Part shown: piece after piece, positions 1 to 7,417 of the stretch
Layout of the letters: every line of letters starts with the position of its first letter
Position numbering within the stretch: the first letter of the stretch is position 1
Source of the DNA: a virus
IMG/VR virus record: IMGVR_UViG_3300014325_000056
Location: 1 to 20,011 of that record
Length of the DNA stretch: 20,011 nt
Direction: 5' to 3' (one strand)
Notes under the pieces: generated by a model
What the model was told of the DNA's origin: nothing
Seen by the model: the letters and a program-made list of their open reading frames with translations, nothing else
The model's database searches: none
Made by a program: the position numbers and the translations under genes

Positions 1-476
1 CAGATCGCATGGATAGCTTGCAGATCGTCGAGATGTTCTTTGAAATCCATGCCGCCTGGCAGCCGCGCTTCTTCGTCGAGCACGGGAAGGAGTGGTTGGC
101 GATCGAGCCTATCCTGCAGAAAGAGATGCTTAGCAGGAATAAGTTCCTAGACATCGCCGACTCACTTGTGCCGGTGGATGATAAGAAGGTTCGGGGCCGT
201 CCGTTTCAGAAGCGAATGAAGACCCGGGCTTGCCGCTTCGACACTATGGCGGACTGGTTCCCGGACTACAAGGAAGAGTGTCTGATGTTCACCGGCAACG
301 CGGATGCAGAGAAAGATGACCGCTTTGATGGTACTGCTACTCTCTTTATCGGCCTGGAACATGATCCTGAGTTGGAGGATGGAGATGAGAGATCGGAGGA
401 GGAAATCGCCTTCGAGCGAGAGAGTGATTTCTGGCGGAATAGCGGCGACGGGCGATCGCAGGTAACTGGATACTAA
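1..476 (+). CDS. Terminase large subunit, C-terminal part (5' truncated)
   Basis: This looks like the end of the ATP-driven DNA packaging motor subunit, covering the C-terminal part of its nuclease domain. The frame is open to the left edge with no stop, so the ATG at 9 is probably an internal methionine. Counting from that Met, the RGRPFQKRM block near residues 63-70, then FDTMADWFPDYKEE, then KDDRFDG at 102-108, follow the usual order of a TerL nuclease end: basic block, aromatic/acidic block, then a DDxxD-type metal-binding motif. The walker ATPase half must lie outside the window. It sits directly before the portal gene, the standard terminase-portal order, with a 2-nt gap. The last 35 residues are acidic and polar and look like a variable tail. 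The assignment is by motif and position, not by a database match. Confidence 0.85.
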   Translation, partial: DRMDSLQIVEMFFEIHAAWQPRFFVEHGKEWLAIEPILQKEMLSRNKFLDIADSLVPVDDKKVRGRPFQKRMKTRACRFDTMADWFPDYKEECLMFTGNADAEKDDRFDGTATLFIGLEHDPELEDGDERSEEEIAFERESDFWRNSGDGRSQVTGY

Positions 477-478
477 CC

Positions 479-2611
479 ATGCTAAATCTGATCAAACACC
501 TGACCGTCAACCAAGAGATGATTGAGGCTTCGAACCTCTGCGGGCGGTTCGACGCAGAGGACTGCACAGCGATCGCCTCCCTGGTGTATCGCGGCTATCA
601 GATCGATAAAGAGTCCCGCGCGCAGTGGGAAGTGCGGATGGAAGCCGCGATGAACCTCGCGATGCAGGTCGCAGTAGCGAAGAACTTCCCCTGGCCGGGC
701 TGCTCTAACGTAGTATTCCCGCTAGTCACCATCGCCGCTCTGCAATTCTCCGCCCGCTCCTACGCCGCCATCGTCCAGGGTAACAACGTCGTCCGCTATA
801 AAACTGTGAATGGGGAGGACAAACTCGCCGTCGACCGTGCTAAGCGCATTGGCAAGCACATGAGCTGGCAGGTCCTAGAAGAGGACGAGGCGTGGGAAGA
901 GCAGCATGACCGCCTGCTGATCAACCTCTCGATCGTCGGCTGTAACTTCGTCAAATCGTACTACGACGCCTCGAAGGTCCATTCCGTCGGTGTCCTAGTG
1001 ATGGCGAAGGATCTCATCATCGACTACCATGCGGAGAGCGTAGCGGCCGCTGCCAGGGTCACCCACCGATTCCCCCTCTACCGCAACCAGATGCGGGAGC
1101 GGATGCTGCGGGGTACTTTCGTGGACTGCACAGATGAGGCGTGGTTCAAAGGACCTCCCGCTTCGCAGCAAACGCAGTCGCAGATCGACGCGGATCGGCG
1201 GCTTGGCAAGTCCCCTCCCCTGGGCGATCATGACACCCCTTTCTACCTGCTCGAACAGCATTGCTGGCTAGACCTCGACGGCGACGGCTACGCCGAGCCC
1301 TATATCGTAACCGTGGAGGAGTCGAGCAAAACGCTCCTCCGCATCGTCGCCCGCTTCGAACGGATGGAGGACGTGGAGTTTACCGATGATAACAAAATCC
1401 TGTGCATCCGAGCCACCCAGTACTTCACCAAATACTCTTTCATACCTTCTCCAGACGGGGGCATTTACGACCTCGGATTCGGCGTATTTCTCGGACCGAT
1501 TAATGAGGCAGTCAATTCTGCTATCAACCAAATGCTTGACTTCGGAACCATGCAGAACTCTCTTGGAGGCCTCCTTGGCAGAGGCGCAAAGATCCGAGGA
1601 GGCGTGTATACTATGGCACCCTGGGAATTCAAGCGTGTTGATAGCTCTGGTGATGACCTACGAAAGAATGTTTTCATGTGGCCAGATCGGGCCCCGCCCG
1701 CGTTTCTCTTCCAATTGATTGAGCTGCTGATTGAATACAGCAACCGTATCGCGGGGACGGTGGACTCGACGGTGGGTGAGAATCCGGGGCAGAACACTCC
1801 CGCCTCCACCTTCCAAGGTATGACCGAGCAGGGAATGCAGGTCTACAAGATGATCTTCAAGCGGGTCTGGCGGTCGATGAAGGAGGAATTCAAGCAGCGC
1901 TTTGCGTTGAACCGCATCTACCTCCCCCGCTCGTTCAAGTTCGGCTCGGGAGAGGAGACGATCCGGAGGGAGGACTATATTGCAGCGGCGGCGGACCTTA
2001 TCGCCCCGGTCGCTAACCCGAATGTCAGCTCTGTTACCATGAAGCTGCAAACCGCCCTCGCCGTCAAGCAGTCCGCCATGGCCACGCCGGGCTACGATAT
2101 TGCGGAGGTAGAGAAGATCTGGCTTGAGAACATGGAGGTGGAGAATATCAGCGTAATTTACCCCGGACCGGGGAAGGTGCCACCTGAACACACCGCCCCG
2201 AACCCGAAAGCGGCGGTTGAGCAGATGAAACTCCAGGGCATCCAGATGAAGCTGGAAGCGGAGAAGATGAAGTGGGCGAATCATCTGATGGAAGAGCAGC
2301 GTCTCAACTCAGCGAAGATCCGGTTGCTGGAAGCACAGGCTATCCAAGCCGCCGCCGATGCGGACGCAACCAAGGCCGCTACCCACATCGAAGCATTTGA
2401 GCAGCTACTTAAGCTACATGAACAGTTAGGCGACCAGATGAACAAGCAGATTAGTACTCTGCTGGGAGAAGGTGATGGAAGCAAGGGTTCTGACGGAGGA
2501 GGAGTTTCTCAATCTGAAGGCAAGTCCGGGGATGAAGGCGATTCAGGCGTATCTGTCGAGGTGCCTGGAGGGTCTAAAGTCACAGTGGGCGATGGGGCTA
2601 CTCAGCGATGA
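479..2611 (+). CDS. Portal protein (P22-like podovirus type)
   Basis: The product is a 710-aa portal, the dodecameric ring through which DNA enters and leaves the head. Its N-terminal stretch, with ESRAQWEVRMEAAMNLAMQ followed by NFPWPGCSNVVFPLVTIAAL at about residues 45-90, is typical of a podovirus portal family, and the length is close to P22 portal (725 aa). A long charged helical region (about residues 580-665, rich in K, E, Q, A and M) looks like coiled coil and probably forms the barrel. The last 45 residues are Gly/Ser/Asp-rich and probably disordered; they overlap the next gene by 137 nt. The start ATG at 479 follows the terminase stop by 2 nt with a weak CAGG-like ribosome site. Position between terminase and scaffold supports the call. 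Confidence 0.93.
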   Translation: MLNLIKHLTVNQEMIEASNLCGRFDAEDCTAIASLVYRGYQIDKESRAQWEVRMEAAMNLAMQVAVAKNFPWPGCSNVVFPLVTIAALQFSARSYAAIVQGNNVVRYKTVNGEDKLAVDRAKRIGKHMSWQVLEEDEAWEEQHDRLLINLSIVGCNFVKSYYDASKVHSVGVLVMAKDLIIDYHAESVAAAARVTHRFPLYRNQMRERMLRGTFVDCTDEAWFKGPPASQQTQSQIDADRRLGKSPPLGDHDTPFYLLEQHCWLDLDGDGYAEPYIVTVEESSKTLLRIVARFERMEDVEFTDDNKILCIRATQYFTKYSFIPSPDGGIYDLGFGVFLGPINEAVNSAINQMLDFGTMQNSLGGLLGRGAKIRGGVYTMAPWEFKRVDSSGDDLRKNVFMWPDRAPPAFLFQLIELLIEYSNRIAGTVDSTVGENPGQNTPASTFQGMTEQGMQVYKMIFKRVWRSMKEEFKQRFALNRIYLPRSFKFGSGEETIRREDYIAAAADLIAPVANPNVSSVTMKLQTALAVKQSAMATPGYDIAEVEKIWLENMEVENISVIYPGPGKVPPEHTAPNPKAAVEQMKLQGIQMKLEAEKMKWANHLMEEQRLNSAKIRLLEAQAIQAAADADATKAATHIEAFEQLLKLHEQLGDQMNKQISTLLGEGDGSKGSDGGGVSQSEGKSGDEGDSGVSVEVPGGSKVTVGDGATQR

Positions 2612-2873
2612 AGATGCGTATAAGCAAAAGGCCGCCGTGGACTCGGCGCTTGCCCAGTACAAATGCATTCATGAGCTACTTTATTTAGACTACGAGCAAT
2701 ACAGCGAGGTAATGAACGATGACGACTATTACGAACGAATCCGGACTGGAGCCGAGTGGCCAGGCCATCTTGTGCGTTCCGTACATGCCGGAGTTAACCG
2801 AATCCTTGATGCAGATTCCCGACCACGTGATGGCGATGGAACTGATGAGGGAGATGAGAGGGACGGTGATTGA
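2475..2873 (+). CDS. Small overlapping phage protein, unknown function
   Basis: A 132-aa acidic protein with no family I recognise. It begins inside the 3' end of the portal gene, in another frame, and ends inside the GroES-like gene, in a third frame. I chose the ATG at 2475 over the GTG at 2472 because GGGAG at 2464-2468 is well spaced for it. The first 85 residues look like a folded helical protein (LTEEEFLNLKASPGMKAIQA, then a Trp-Gly segment and a Tyr-rich LLYLDYEQY segment). The last 40 residues, encoded over the next gene, are Asp/Gly/Arg-rich and look like an overprinted tail. Small helical proteins directly behind the portal are common in podoviruses, which fits. It could be over-extended at its 3' end only if a sequencing error exists. 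Confidence 0.68.
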   Translation: MEARVLTEEEFLNLKASPGMKAIQAYLSRCLEGLKSQWAMGLLSDEDAYKQKAAVDSALAQYKCIHELLYLDYEQYSEVMNDDDYYERIRTGAEWPGHLVRSVHAGVNRILDADSRPRDGDGTDEGDERDGD

Positions 2874-3129
2874 GTTGGGGGAGGATGCGTATAAGGGCGT
2901 CTCTGTCCGCTGCAAGCCCGGCGACAATGTGCTGATCAGCAAGTTCTGCGGGGCGATTGTGAAGGGACCACTGGATGGCAAATTCTACCGCATCATCAAC
3001 GCGGAGGATGTGTTTTGTCGCCTGAAGGGCGATATTAGCAAGATGATAGTGAAGAACCCTATTACCCAGTCTAAACAACAGGGTGGTGAAGGGCGGACGA
3101 AAGCAACGATCTTACAAGCGAGGAGCTAA
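2719..3129 (+). CDS. GroES-like co-chaperonin
   Basis: A 136-aa protein with the pattern of a GroES (chaperonin-10) beta-barrel. It has LEPSGQAILCVPYMPE at 10-25, where GroES has its first strand. A region around 25-40 could serve as the GroEL-binding mobile loop. Then come RGTVIELGEDAYKG (47-60), CKPGDNVLISKFCG (65-78) and YRIINAEDVFCRLKG (90-104), which match the order GxVxxxG, KxGDxVxF, xxEDI in chaperonin-10. Phage co-chaperonins such as T4 gp31 replace host GroES so that the host GroEL can fold the large coat protein; a similar role here is inference. The C-terminal 30 residues are basic and extend beyond a normal GroES. AGCGAGG at 2703-2709 gives a ribosome site. The first 155 nt overlap the preceding gene. 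Confidence 0.72.
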   Translation: MTTITNESGLEPSGQAILCVPYMPELTESLMQIPDHVMAMELMREMRGTVIELGEDAYKGVSVRCKPGDNVLISKFCGAIVKGPLDGKFYRIINAEDVFCRLKGDISKMIVKNPITQSKQQGGEGRTKATILQARS

Positions 3130-3131
3130 TC

Positions 3132-3995
3132 ATGGCTGGTGAACAGACGATCGAAGAGAAGGCAAGGGCGCAGGGTTGGAAGCCGAAGGAGGACTTCCCT
3201 GGCGATCCGGAGAACTTCGTGGATGCAGAAACCTTCGTCAAGCGAGGCGAAGAGGTACTCCCGTTTGTGAAGGCAACGAATCGCCGCCTGACCGAAACAG
3301 TTGAGCAGCTGCAGGCGAGGTTGCAGGAGCAGGAGCGGATTAATAGAGCGAATGCCGCGGCGCTGGAGGAGATCCAGGCCACTAACCACGAGGTGGTGGT
3401 GGAGCGGGCTGAGCAGACGGTGGAGCAGATCGAGGCTGCGATTGTGGATGCTCGGGAGGCGGGCGATGTGCAGACGGAGCTGACGCTGCTGCGGAAGCAC
3501 GCAACGGCTGTGCAGGCACATACGAAGGCGAAGGAGACGCCGCCGAAGAAGCAGGAGCAGCAGCAACAGCAGGGGAATCCCGCTGAAACCCCTGAGTTCA
3601 AGGCCTTTCTGAAGGACAACCCCTGGTGGAGCGAGGATGCGGTGATGCGGGCTGCGAGCATAGAGATCAACAATCAGCTGATCCGCGAAGGCAAAGTAAC
3701 CGTCGCAACCTCCCAATCCGATCGCTTGGCGATGGTCGCGGAGGCTACTCGAGCGAAGTTCAACTTAAAGGACAACGGCCGCCGAGGCGGACCCTCCCGG
3801 GTCGAAAGCGGAGGTGGTCCTGGCACAAACGGGAGTGGCTCGAACTCCGCCGGCAAATCCTATTCCGACCTCCCCGACGACGCCAAGGCCGCCTGCGATA
3901 AGGCTGCCAAGCGGCTGAAGATCGGCGAGGGGCAGAAGTTCAAGACGGTGGACGACTGGCGGAAGTCCTACGCCAACACTTACTTTTCAACCTGA
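3132..3995 (+). CDS. Probable capsid scaffolding protein
   Basis: A 287-aa, highly charged, mostly helical protein located between portal and coat genes, where P22-like phages encode scaffold. An extended coiled coil runs from about residue 50 to 140, rich in E, Q, R and A. A short Gln run follows near 140, and there is a second conserved-looking patch, EFKAFLKDNPWWSEDAVMRA, around 155-175. After a Gly/Ser/Asn-rich linker, the last 45 residues form a basic helical end (DDAKAACDKAAKRLKIGEGQ, then a Trp-Arg-Lys segment). That resembles in type the small basic helical coat-binding end of P22 scaffold. No protease gene is seen nearby, so scaffold may leave intact, as in P22. GAGGAGC at 3119-3125 is a good ribosome site for the ATG at 3132. 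Confidence 0.75.
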   Translation: MAGEQTIEEKARAQGWKPKEDFPGDPENFVDAETFVKRGEEVLPFVKATNRRLTETVEQLQARLQEQERINRANAAALEEIQATNHEVVVERAEQTVEQIEAAIVDAREAGDVQTELTLLRKHATAVQAHTKAKETPPKKQEQQQQQGNPAETPEFKAFLKDNPWWSEDAVMRAASIEINNQLIREGKVTVATSQSDRLAMVAEATRAKFNLKDNGRRGGPSRVESGGGPGTNGSGSNSAGKSYSDLPDDAKAACDKAAKRLKIGEGQKFKTVDDWRKSYANTYFST

Positions 3996-3998
3996 GGA
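3994..3998 (+). promoter_or_regulatory. Ribosome binding site that selects the ATG at 4005
   Basis: GAGGA, overlapping the scaffold stop codon, stands 6 nt before the ATG at 4005 but directly touches the in-frame ATG at 3999. The spacing makes 4005 the likely start of the next gene. Confidence 0.6.
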
Positions 3999-4004
3999 AT
4001 GATC

Positions 4005-4556
4005 ATGACTGAATCCGACCCGATCGCCCCCGAGCTCCTGAGCGCTCTGAGCCAGCTCTCGAATCCAACCGAAACCGCTGCCGTCCGCACATCGCGCCCG
4101 CCTCGCCGGTCGATGTCAACCGCACGGCAGCGCTTCCAAACCCCGGAGATTCCAGGATGGCATCTCCACTGGTTCAAGGAAGACAACGTTCCCCTCGCTA
4201 TCGACGCGTACTACGAATTCGTCGATCGGAACGAGGTGAGCATGAACCAGCTAAACGTCGCCCTGGAAGGCAAGTCAACCGGGACCGACCTCGGCTCCCG
4301 GGTTTCCTTGATCGCAGACAAGACTGAATCCGGTACTCCCGTACGCGCATACCTGATGAAGATCCCGGAGGAGTACTGGCTTGAGGATCAGAAAGAGATC
4401 GAGCTACGTAACAGTGGTATTATGCAGGCCATCTTCGGCGATGAAGCCAAGATCGATACCGGCGATGGTCTGAAGCCAATGGGCAAGGAAGCCTACCGCG
4501 AGACAGCCATCTTCAACCGACCGACTCGCAAGGCGGTCATTCGACGGAAACGCTAA
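4005..4556 (+). CDS. Conserved-type phage head-module protein, unknown function
   Basis: A 183-aa protein between scaffold and the head genes. The N-terminal 40 residues are Ser/Thr/Pro-rich and probably flexible; a basic RPPRRSMSTARQRF patch is followed by PGWHLHWFKEDN around residues 51-62, then YYEFVDRNEV. This PG-W/Y-HLHWF pattern occurs, as far as I remember, in unnamed proteins just upstream of coat genes in several podoviruses. The C-terminal end is basic (RPTRKAVIRRKR). The function is unknown. Possible roles are a minor head component or an assembly factor acting with scaffold; neither can be shown from sequence. It is followed 19 nt later by the next head gene, which has its own GGAGAA site. 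Confidence 0.8.
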   Translation: MTESDPIAPELLSALSQLSNPTETAAVRTSRPPRRSMSTARQRFQTPEIPGWHLHWFKEDNVPLAIDAYYEFVDRNEVSMNQLNVALEGKSTGTDLGSRVSLIADKTESGTPVRAYLMKIPEEYWLEDQKEIELRNSGIMQAIFGDEAKIDTGDGLKPMGKEAYRETAIFNRPTRKAVIRRKR

Positions 4557-4575
4557 TCTACCACGGAGAACCTAA

Positions 4576-5223
4576 ATGGCTTTTGTCAATCCATCAAAGC
4601 CGGCGGGACTCAGCCCTGTTCGCTATCTGAACGGGGCGAAGTACGACGGCAAGGTCCAGATCTACTCGATCTTGGCCGCAAACACAAACCCTTTCTACAT
4701 CGGGGATATTGTGTCCCTGGTGTCGGGAGGTGCTGCGACCGCATCGGATGCGAACGGCATCCCTGCGATCACCCTGGCGACTGCGAACAGTGGGCTGACC
4801 CTGGGCGCGATTGTCGCAGTCGGCACGCTGTCTGCAGGCGTGTACGCCAACCCCAACAACCTGAACATCACCAACCGGCCGACTGGCGCGCAGTCGGTGA
4901 ACTACTACGCTGCGGTCAGTGACGACCCGAACATCATCTACGAGATCCAGGAGGGAGGGACCGGCACGAACTTCACAAACGCGATCGTCGGCCGCTATGT
5001 GCGATTCGTGTATGCAGCCCCGGCGACCGGCGTAGCGGTCAGCGGAACGCAGATCGACAACGGAACGGCTCCGACCGCCGCCCCGACCGATCTGCTCGTG
5101 ATGCGCTTTGCCCCCCGCATCGACAATCACTTGGTCACCTCGCCCGCTACCGGTGGGGCTGGACAGAAGTGGTGGGTGATGCTGGGCAAGCACGCTTTCC
5201 TCACCCGTCCAACTCAGGCTTAA
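4576..5223 (+). CDS. Probable head decoration or minor head protein
   Basis: A 215-aa protein rich in small and beta-forming residues (Ala, Thr, Gly, Asn, Val), with almost no long helix, which fits a beta-barrel structural protein. It starts with KPAGLSPVRYLNGAKYDGK and contains DDPNIIYEIQEGGTGTNF around residues 115-133. That layout is known from unnamed proteins placed just before the coat gene in podoviruses. The position, 12 nt before the coat protein start and with its own GGAGAA ribosome site at 4565-4570, suggests high-level co-expression with coat and hence a capsid-surface or cement role. That role is inferred from position and composition. No enzymatic motif is seen. Confidence 0.75.
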   Translation: MAFVNPSKPAGLSPVRYLNGAKYDGKVQIYSILAANTNPFYIGDIVSLVSGGAATASDANGIPAITLATANSGLTLGAIVAVGTLSAGVYANPNNLNITNRPTGAQSVNYYAAVSDDPNIIYEIQEGGTGTNFTNAIVGRYVRFVYAAPATGVAVSGTQIDNGTAPTAAPTDLLVMRFAPRIDNHLVTSPATGGAGQKWWVMLGKHAFLTRPTQA

Positions 5224-5235
5224 GGAGAACTCTTC

Positions 5236-6159
5236 ATGGCAATCGGTGGCGTAATTACAACTGGCAATCACCCGAAGGCGCTCTGGCCTGGGGTGCATGC
5301 CTTCTGGGGTCAGATGTACGACGAGCACCCCACGGAATACACTGATCTCTTCGATCAGCTCGATTCCGACATGGCGTATGAGCAGGATGTCCAGGTAACT
5401 GGCTTCGGGCTCGCATCAGTGAAAGAGGAAGGAGGTGAGGTAACTTACGACTCTGAGGTTCAGGGTCCAGTCGCAACGTATCCGCACATTGCCTATTCGC
5501 TAGGCTATATCGTGACCTACGAAGAGATGATCAACAATCTCTACGAGAAGATCGCGATGAACCGGGCGAAGGCGAATGCGTTCAGCATTCAGCAGACGAT
5601 CGAGAACATCTGCGCAGCGGTGTACAACGATGCCTTCACCGGCAACGTGTTCACCGGAGCGGATGGACAGACACTCTGCAGCGCGAGCCATCCGAACACC
5701 ACTGGCGGCACATACTCGAACGTGCTGAGCCCGCCGGCGGACCTCATGGAGGCGAGCCTCGAGGACATCGTCATCCAGGCGATGGGGTTGCAGACGGATC
5801 GCAACCTGCTCATCAGCATCCTCCCCACCAGCCTGCACATTGCCCGTCAGGAGTGGTTCAATGCGAACCGCATTCTGAAGAGCGTACTGCAGCCCGGCAC
5901 TGCGAACAACGACATCAACGTGCTGAAGGCGACCAATGCGTTCCCGGGCGGAGTGAAGCTCAACCATTACTTCACCTCCCCGCACGCCTGGTTCGTTCGC
6001 ACGAACTGCCAGCATGGAATGCAGCAGTTCTGGCGGGTGCGCCCGATCTTCGATCAGGACAACGACTTCGGGACGAAGAACGCCCTGGCGTCGACCTACA
6101 TGTACTTCAGTGTGGGCAATACTGATCCTCGGGCGATTCTCGGCAGCAACGGACCGTAA
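5236..6159 (+). CDS. Major capsid (coat) protein
   Basis: The 307-aa product is the main shell protein. The N-terminus HPKALWPGVHAFWGQMYDE, then an acidic segment with DLFDQLDSDMAYEQDVQ and FGLASVKEEGGEV, then YEEMINNLYEK, follow a coat family common in podoviruses and Mu-like phages. Further markers are the CSASHPNTTGGTYSN loop near 148-162, ILKSVLQPGTANNDINVL near 213-230, HYFTSPHAWFVRTN, and the final DNDFGTKNALAST with GNTDPRAILGS. The fold is expected to be HK97-like. A very strong ribosome site (AAGGAGA at 5222-5228, 7 nt before ATG) fits high expression. A 36-nt gap follows, with no clear hairpin. The call rests on family pattern and position. Confidence 0.93.
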   Translation: MAIGGVITTGNHPKALWPGVHAFWGQMYDEHPTEYTDLFDQLDSDMAYEQDVQVTGFGLASVKEEGGEVTYDSEVQGPVATYPHIAYSLGYIVTYEEMINNLYEKIAMNRAKANAFSIQQTIENICAAVYNDAFTGNVFTGADGQTLCSASHPNTTGGTYSNVLSPPADLMEASLEDIVIQAMGLQTDRNLLISILPTSLHIARQEWFNANRILKSVLQPGTANNDINVLKATNAFPGGVKLNHYFTSPHAWFVRTNCQHGMQQFWRVRPIFDQDNDFGTKNALASTYMYFSVGNTDPRAILGSNGP

Positions 6160-6195
6160 TGGGCGCCGATTAACCAACCGTAAAAGGAGCCCAAA

Positions 6196-7083
6196 ATGGC
6201 ATCAACTCCCGCCAATCAGCGTCCCCAGAGCCTCCCGGCTGGACTGACGCAGGACCCCCCTTGGGGACCGTTGTGGCAGAGCGGGGCAGGAAATCCGTTC
6301 TTCTACGAGCAATTCGCAGACGACTTTACCGTGCTGGATCTCGGCGCCTACACTGTCACGAACGTGAACAGTGGAACGGTGGCGAATGCAGCAGGAGATG
6401 GCGGCACCGCCCTCTTCACCACCGGTGCAGCGGCAGGAAACTTCGAGTCGATCCAATCCGCAGCGGCGTTCGTGTTGCCCAGTACTGGCAACAACCCGCC
6501 CGTGACCAGTGGATCGATGAAGAAGCTTTTCTACCTCGCCCGTCTGCAGATCGCCGCTGCCTCTACCGCCTCGTTCATCGCCGGCCTCTGCATTACCACC
6601 GCCACACCCTTCTCAGCAGGCGCACGGAACGTAGTGGATGGCCTGTTCTTCTACAAAGCAGCAGGTGCAGCCAATAACCTGGTGTTGATCAACATCGCTA
6701 GCAACGCAGGCAGCCCGTCGGGGGCAGGATTCACCAACACTATCACCATCCCGACCTCCGCATACACGCTGGCGAACAACAGCTATATCGACCTCGCCTT
6801 CTTCGTCGACCGCAACCAGAACCTCTACGCCTGGGCAGGCTTCCCTCTCGTGGGCTATCTGCCGTCGAGTGGTTCTGGCGCTGTGGACCCAGTCACAGGT
6901 CTCAGCCTGAACCCTCCGAATGGGCCGGTAGCAGCCAACTACAACTACCAGTCCCAGGGCGTTCAGACCCCGATCATGTTCACTACCGTCAACCTCGCTC
7001 CGACGCTCGCTCTCAGTAATGGCGCAACCGCAGCGGCAACGACCATGACGGCGGACTTCCACTGCGCTCAGAAGGAGCGGTAA
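6196..7083 (+). CDS. Structural protein, possible capsid decoration or lectin-like beta-sandwich
   Basis: A 295-aa protein directly downstream of the coat gene, with its own strong AAAAGGAG site at 6182-6189. It is Ala/Thr/Ser/Asn-rich with regular alternating strands. The segment FADDFTVLDLGAYTVTNVNS near residues 37-56 and a late FFVDRNQNLYAWAGFPLVGY near 200-220 have the feel of a concanavalin-like or jelly-roll beta-sandwich, in which a protein binds sugar or sits on a capsid surface. I do not recognise a named family. Position argues for a virion component made in large amounts. Other possibilities are a neck-surface protein or an adhesin; no catalytic motif is visible. Confidence 0.65.
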   Translation: MASTPANQRPQSLPAGLTQDPPWGPLWQSGAGNPFFYEQFADDFTVLDLGAYTVTNVNSGTVANAAGDGGTALFTTGAAAGNFESIQSAAAFVLPSTGNNPPVTSGSMKKLFYLARLQIAAASTASFIAGLCITTATPFSAGARNVVDGLFFYKAAGAANNLVLINIASNAGSPSGAGFTNTITIPTSAYTLANNSYIDLAFFVDRNQNLYAWAGFPLVGYLPSSGSGAVDPVTGLSLNPPNGPVAANYNYQSQGVQTPIMFTTVNLAPTLALSNGATAAATTMTADFHCAQKER

Positions 7084-7084
7084 G

Positions 7085-7417
7085 ATGACCGTCCTAACCG
7101 AGATTGCCGGCGGGACTCAGCGGAACCTGACCTTTAGAATAAGTGGCCAGGTCACCGACGAGCTCAGGATTGAGATTCCAACTAAGCAAAAGCTGTTGAA
7201 GCTCTCCTCCGCTGCCTGGCTCATCGAAGAAAAGATGGGCTTTATACTCAGTTGGGATCCGGACAGCGTGCTAATGCCGCTGGAATCACGCTCCAACATC
7301 CGCTTCGACCATGCGATACCCTCCCCAGACAATTGGGAGGGATCGCTGTGGTTGACCCCTTTTAAGGTCTCGGACCCTCCGATGGCCTTTTTCATCCTAC
7401 TGGACTTCGACAAATGA
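7085..7417 (+). CDS. Small neck-region protein, unknown function
   Basis: A 110-aa protein between the head and neck genes. Recognisable blocks are GGTQRNLTFRISG near the start, EIPTKQKLLKLSSAAWLIEEKMGF in the middle and MPLESRSNIRFDHA further on. This gives a beta-rich small domain. It starts 2 nt after the preceding stop, using AAGGAG upstream, and its last codons overlap the next gene by 4 nt (ATGA), so translation is probably coupled to that of the gp4-like connector. Its place fits a head-completion or stabilising protein, but no sequence motif proves that role. Confidence 0.7.
   Translation: MTVLTEIAGGTQRNLTFRISGQVTDELRIEIPTKQKLLKLSSAAWLIEEKMGFILSWDPDSVLMPLESRSNIRFDHAIPSPDNWEGSLWLTPFKVSDPPMAFFILLDFDK

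Noticed and set aside
1658-2284. Minus-strand open frame of 208 codons
   Set aside because: Antisense to the portal gene; Leu/Arg/His-rich composition of a shadow frame.
4594-5328. Minus-strand open frame of 244 codons
   Set aside because: Antisense to the decoration and coat genes, very rich in Arg, Val and His as expected for a GC-rich shadow, with no supported ribosome site.
5500-6177. Minus-strand open frame of 225 codons
   Set aside because: Antisense to the coat gene; Arg/His/Val/Glu bias typical of a mirror frame of a high-GC gene.
6160-6195. Terminator after the coat gene
   Set aside because: The 36-nt gap has only a weak GGGC/GCCC pairing that would include the ribosome site of the next gene, and no T run.
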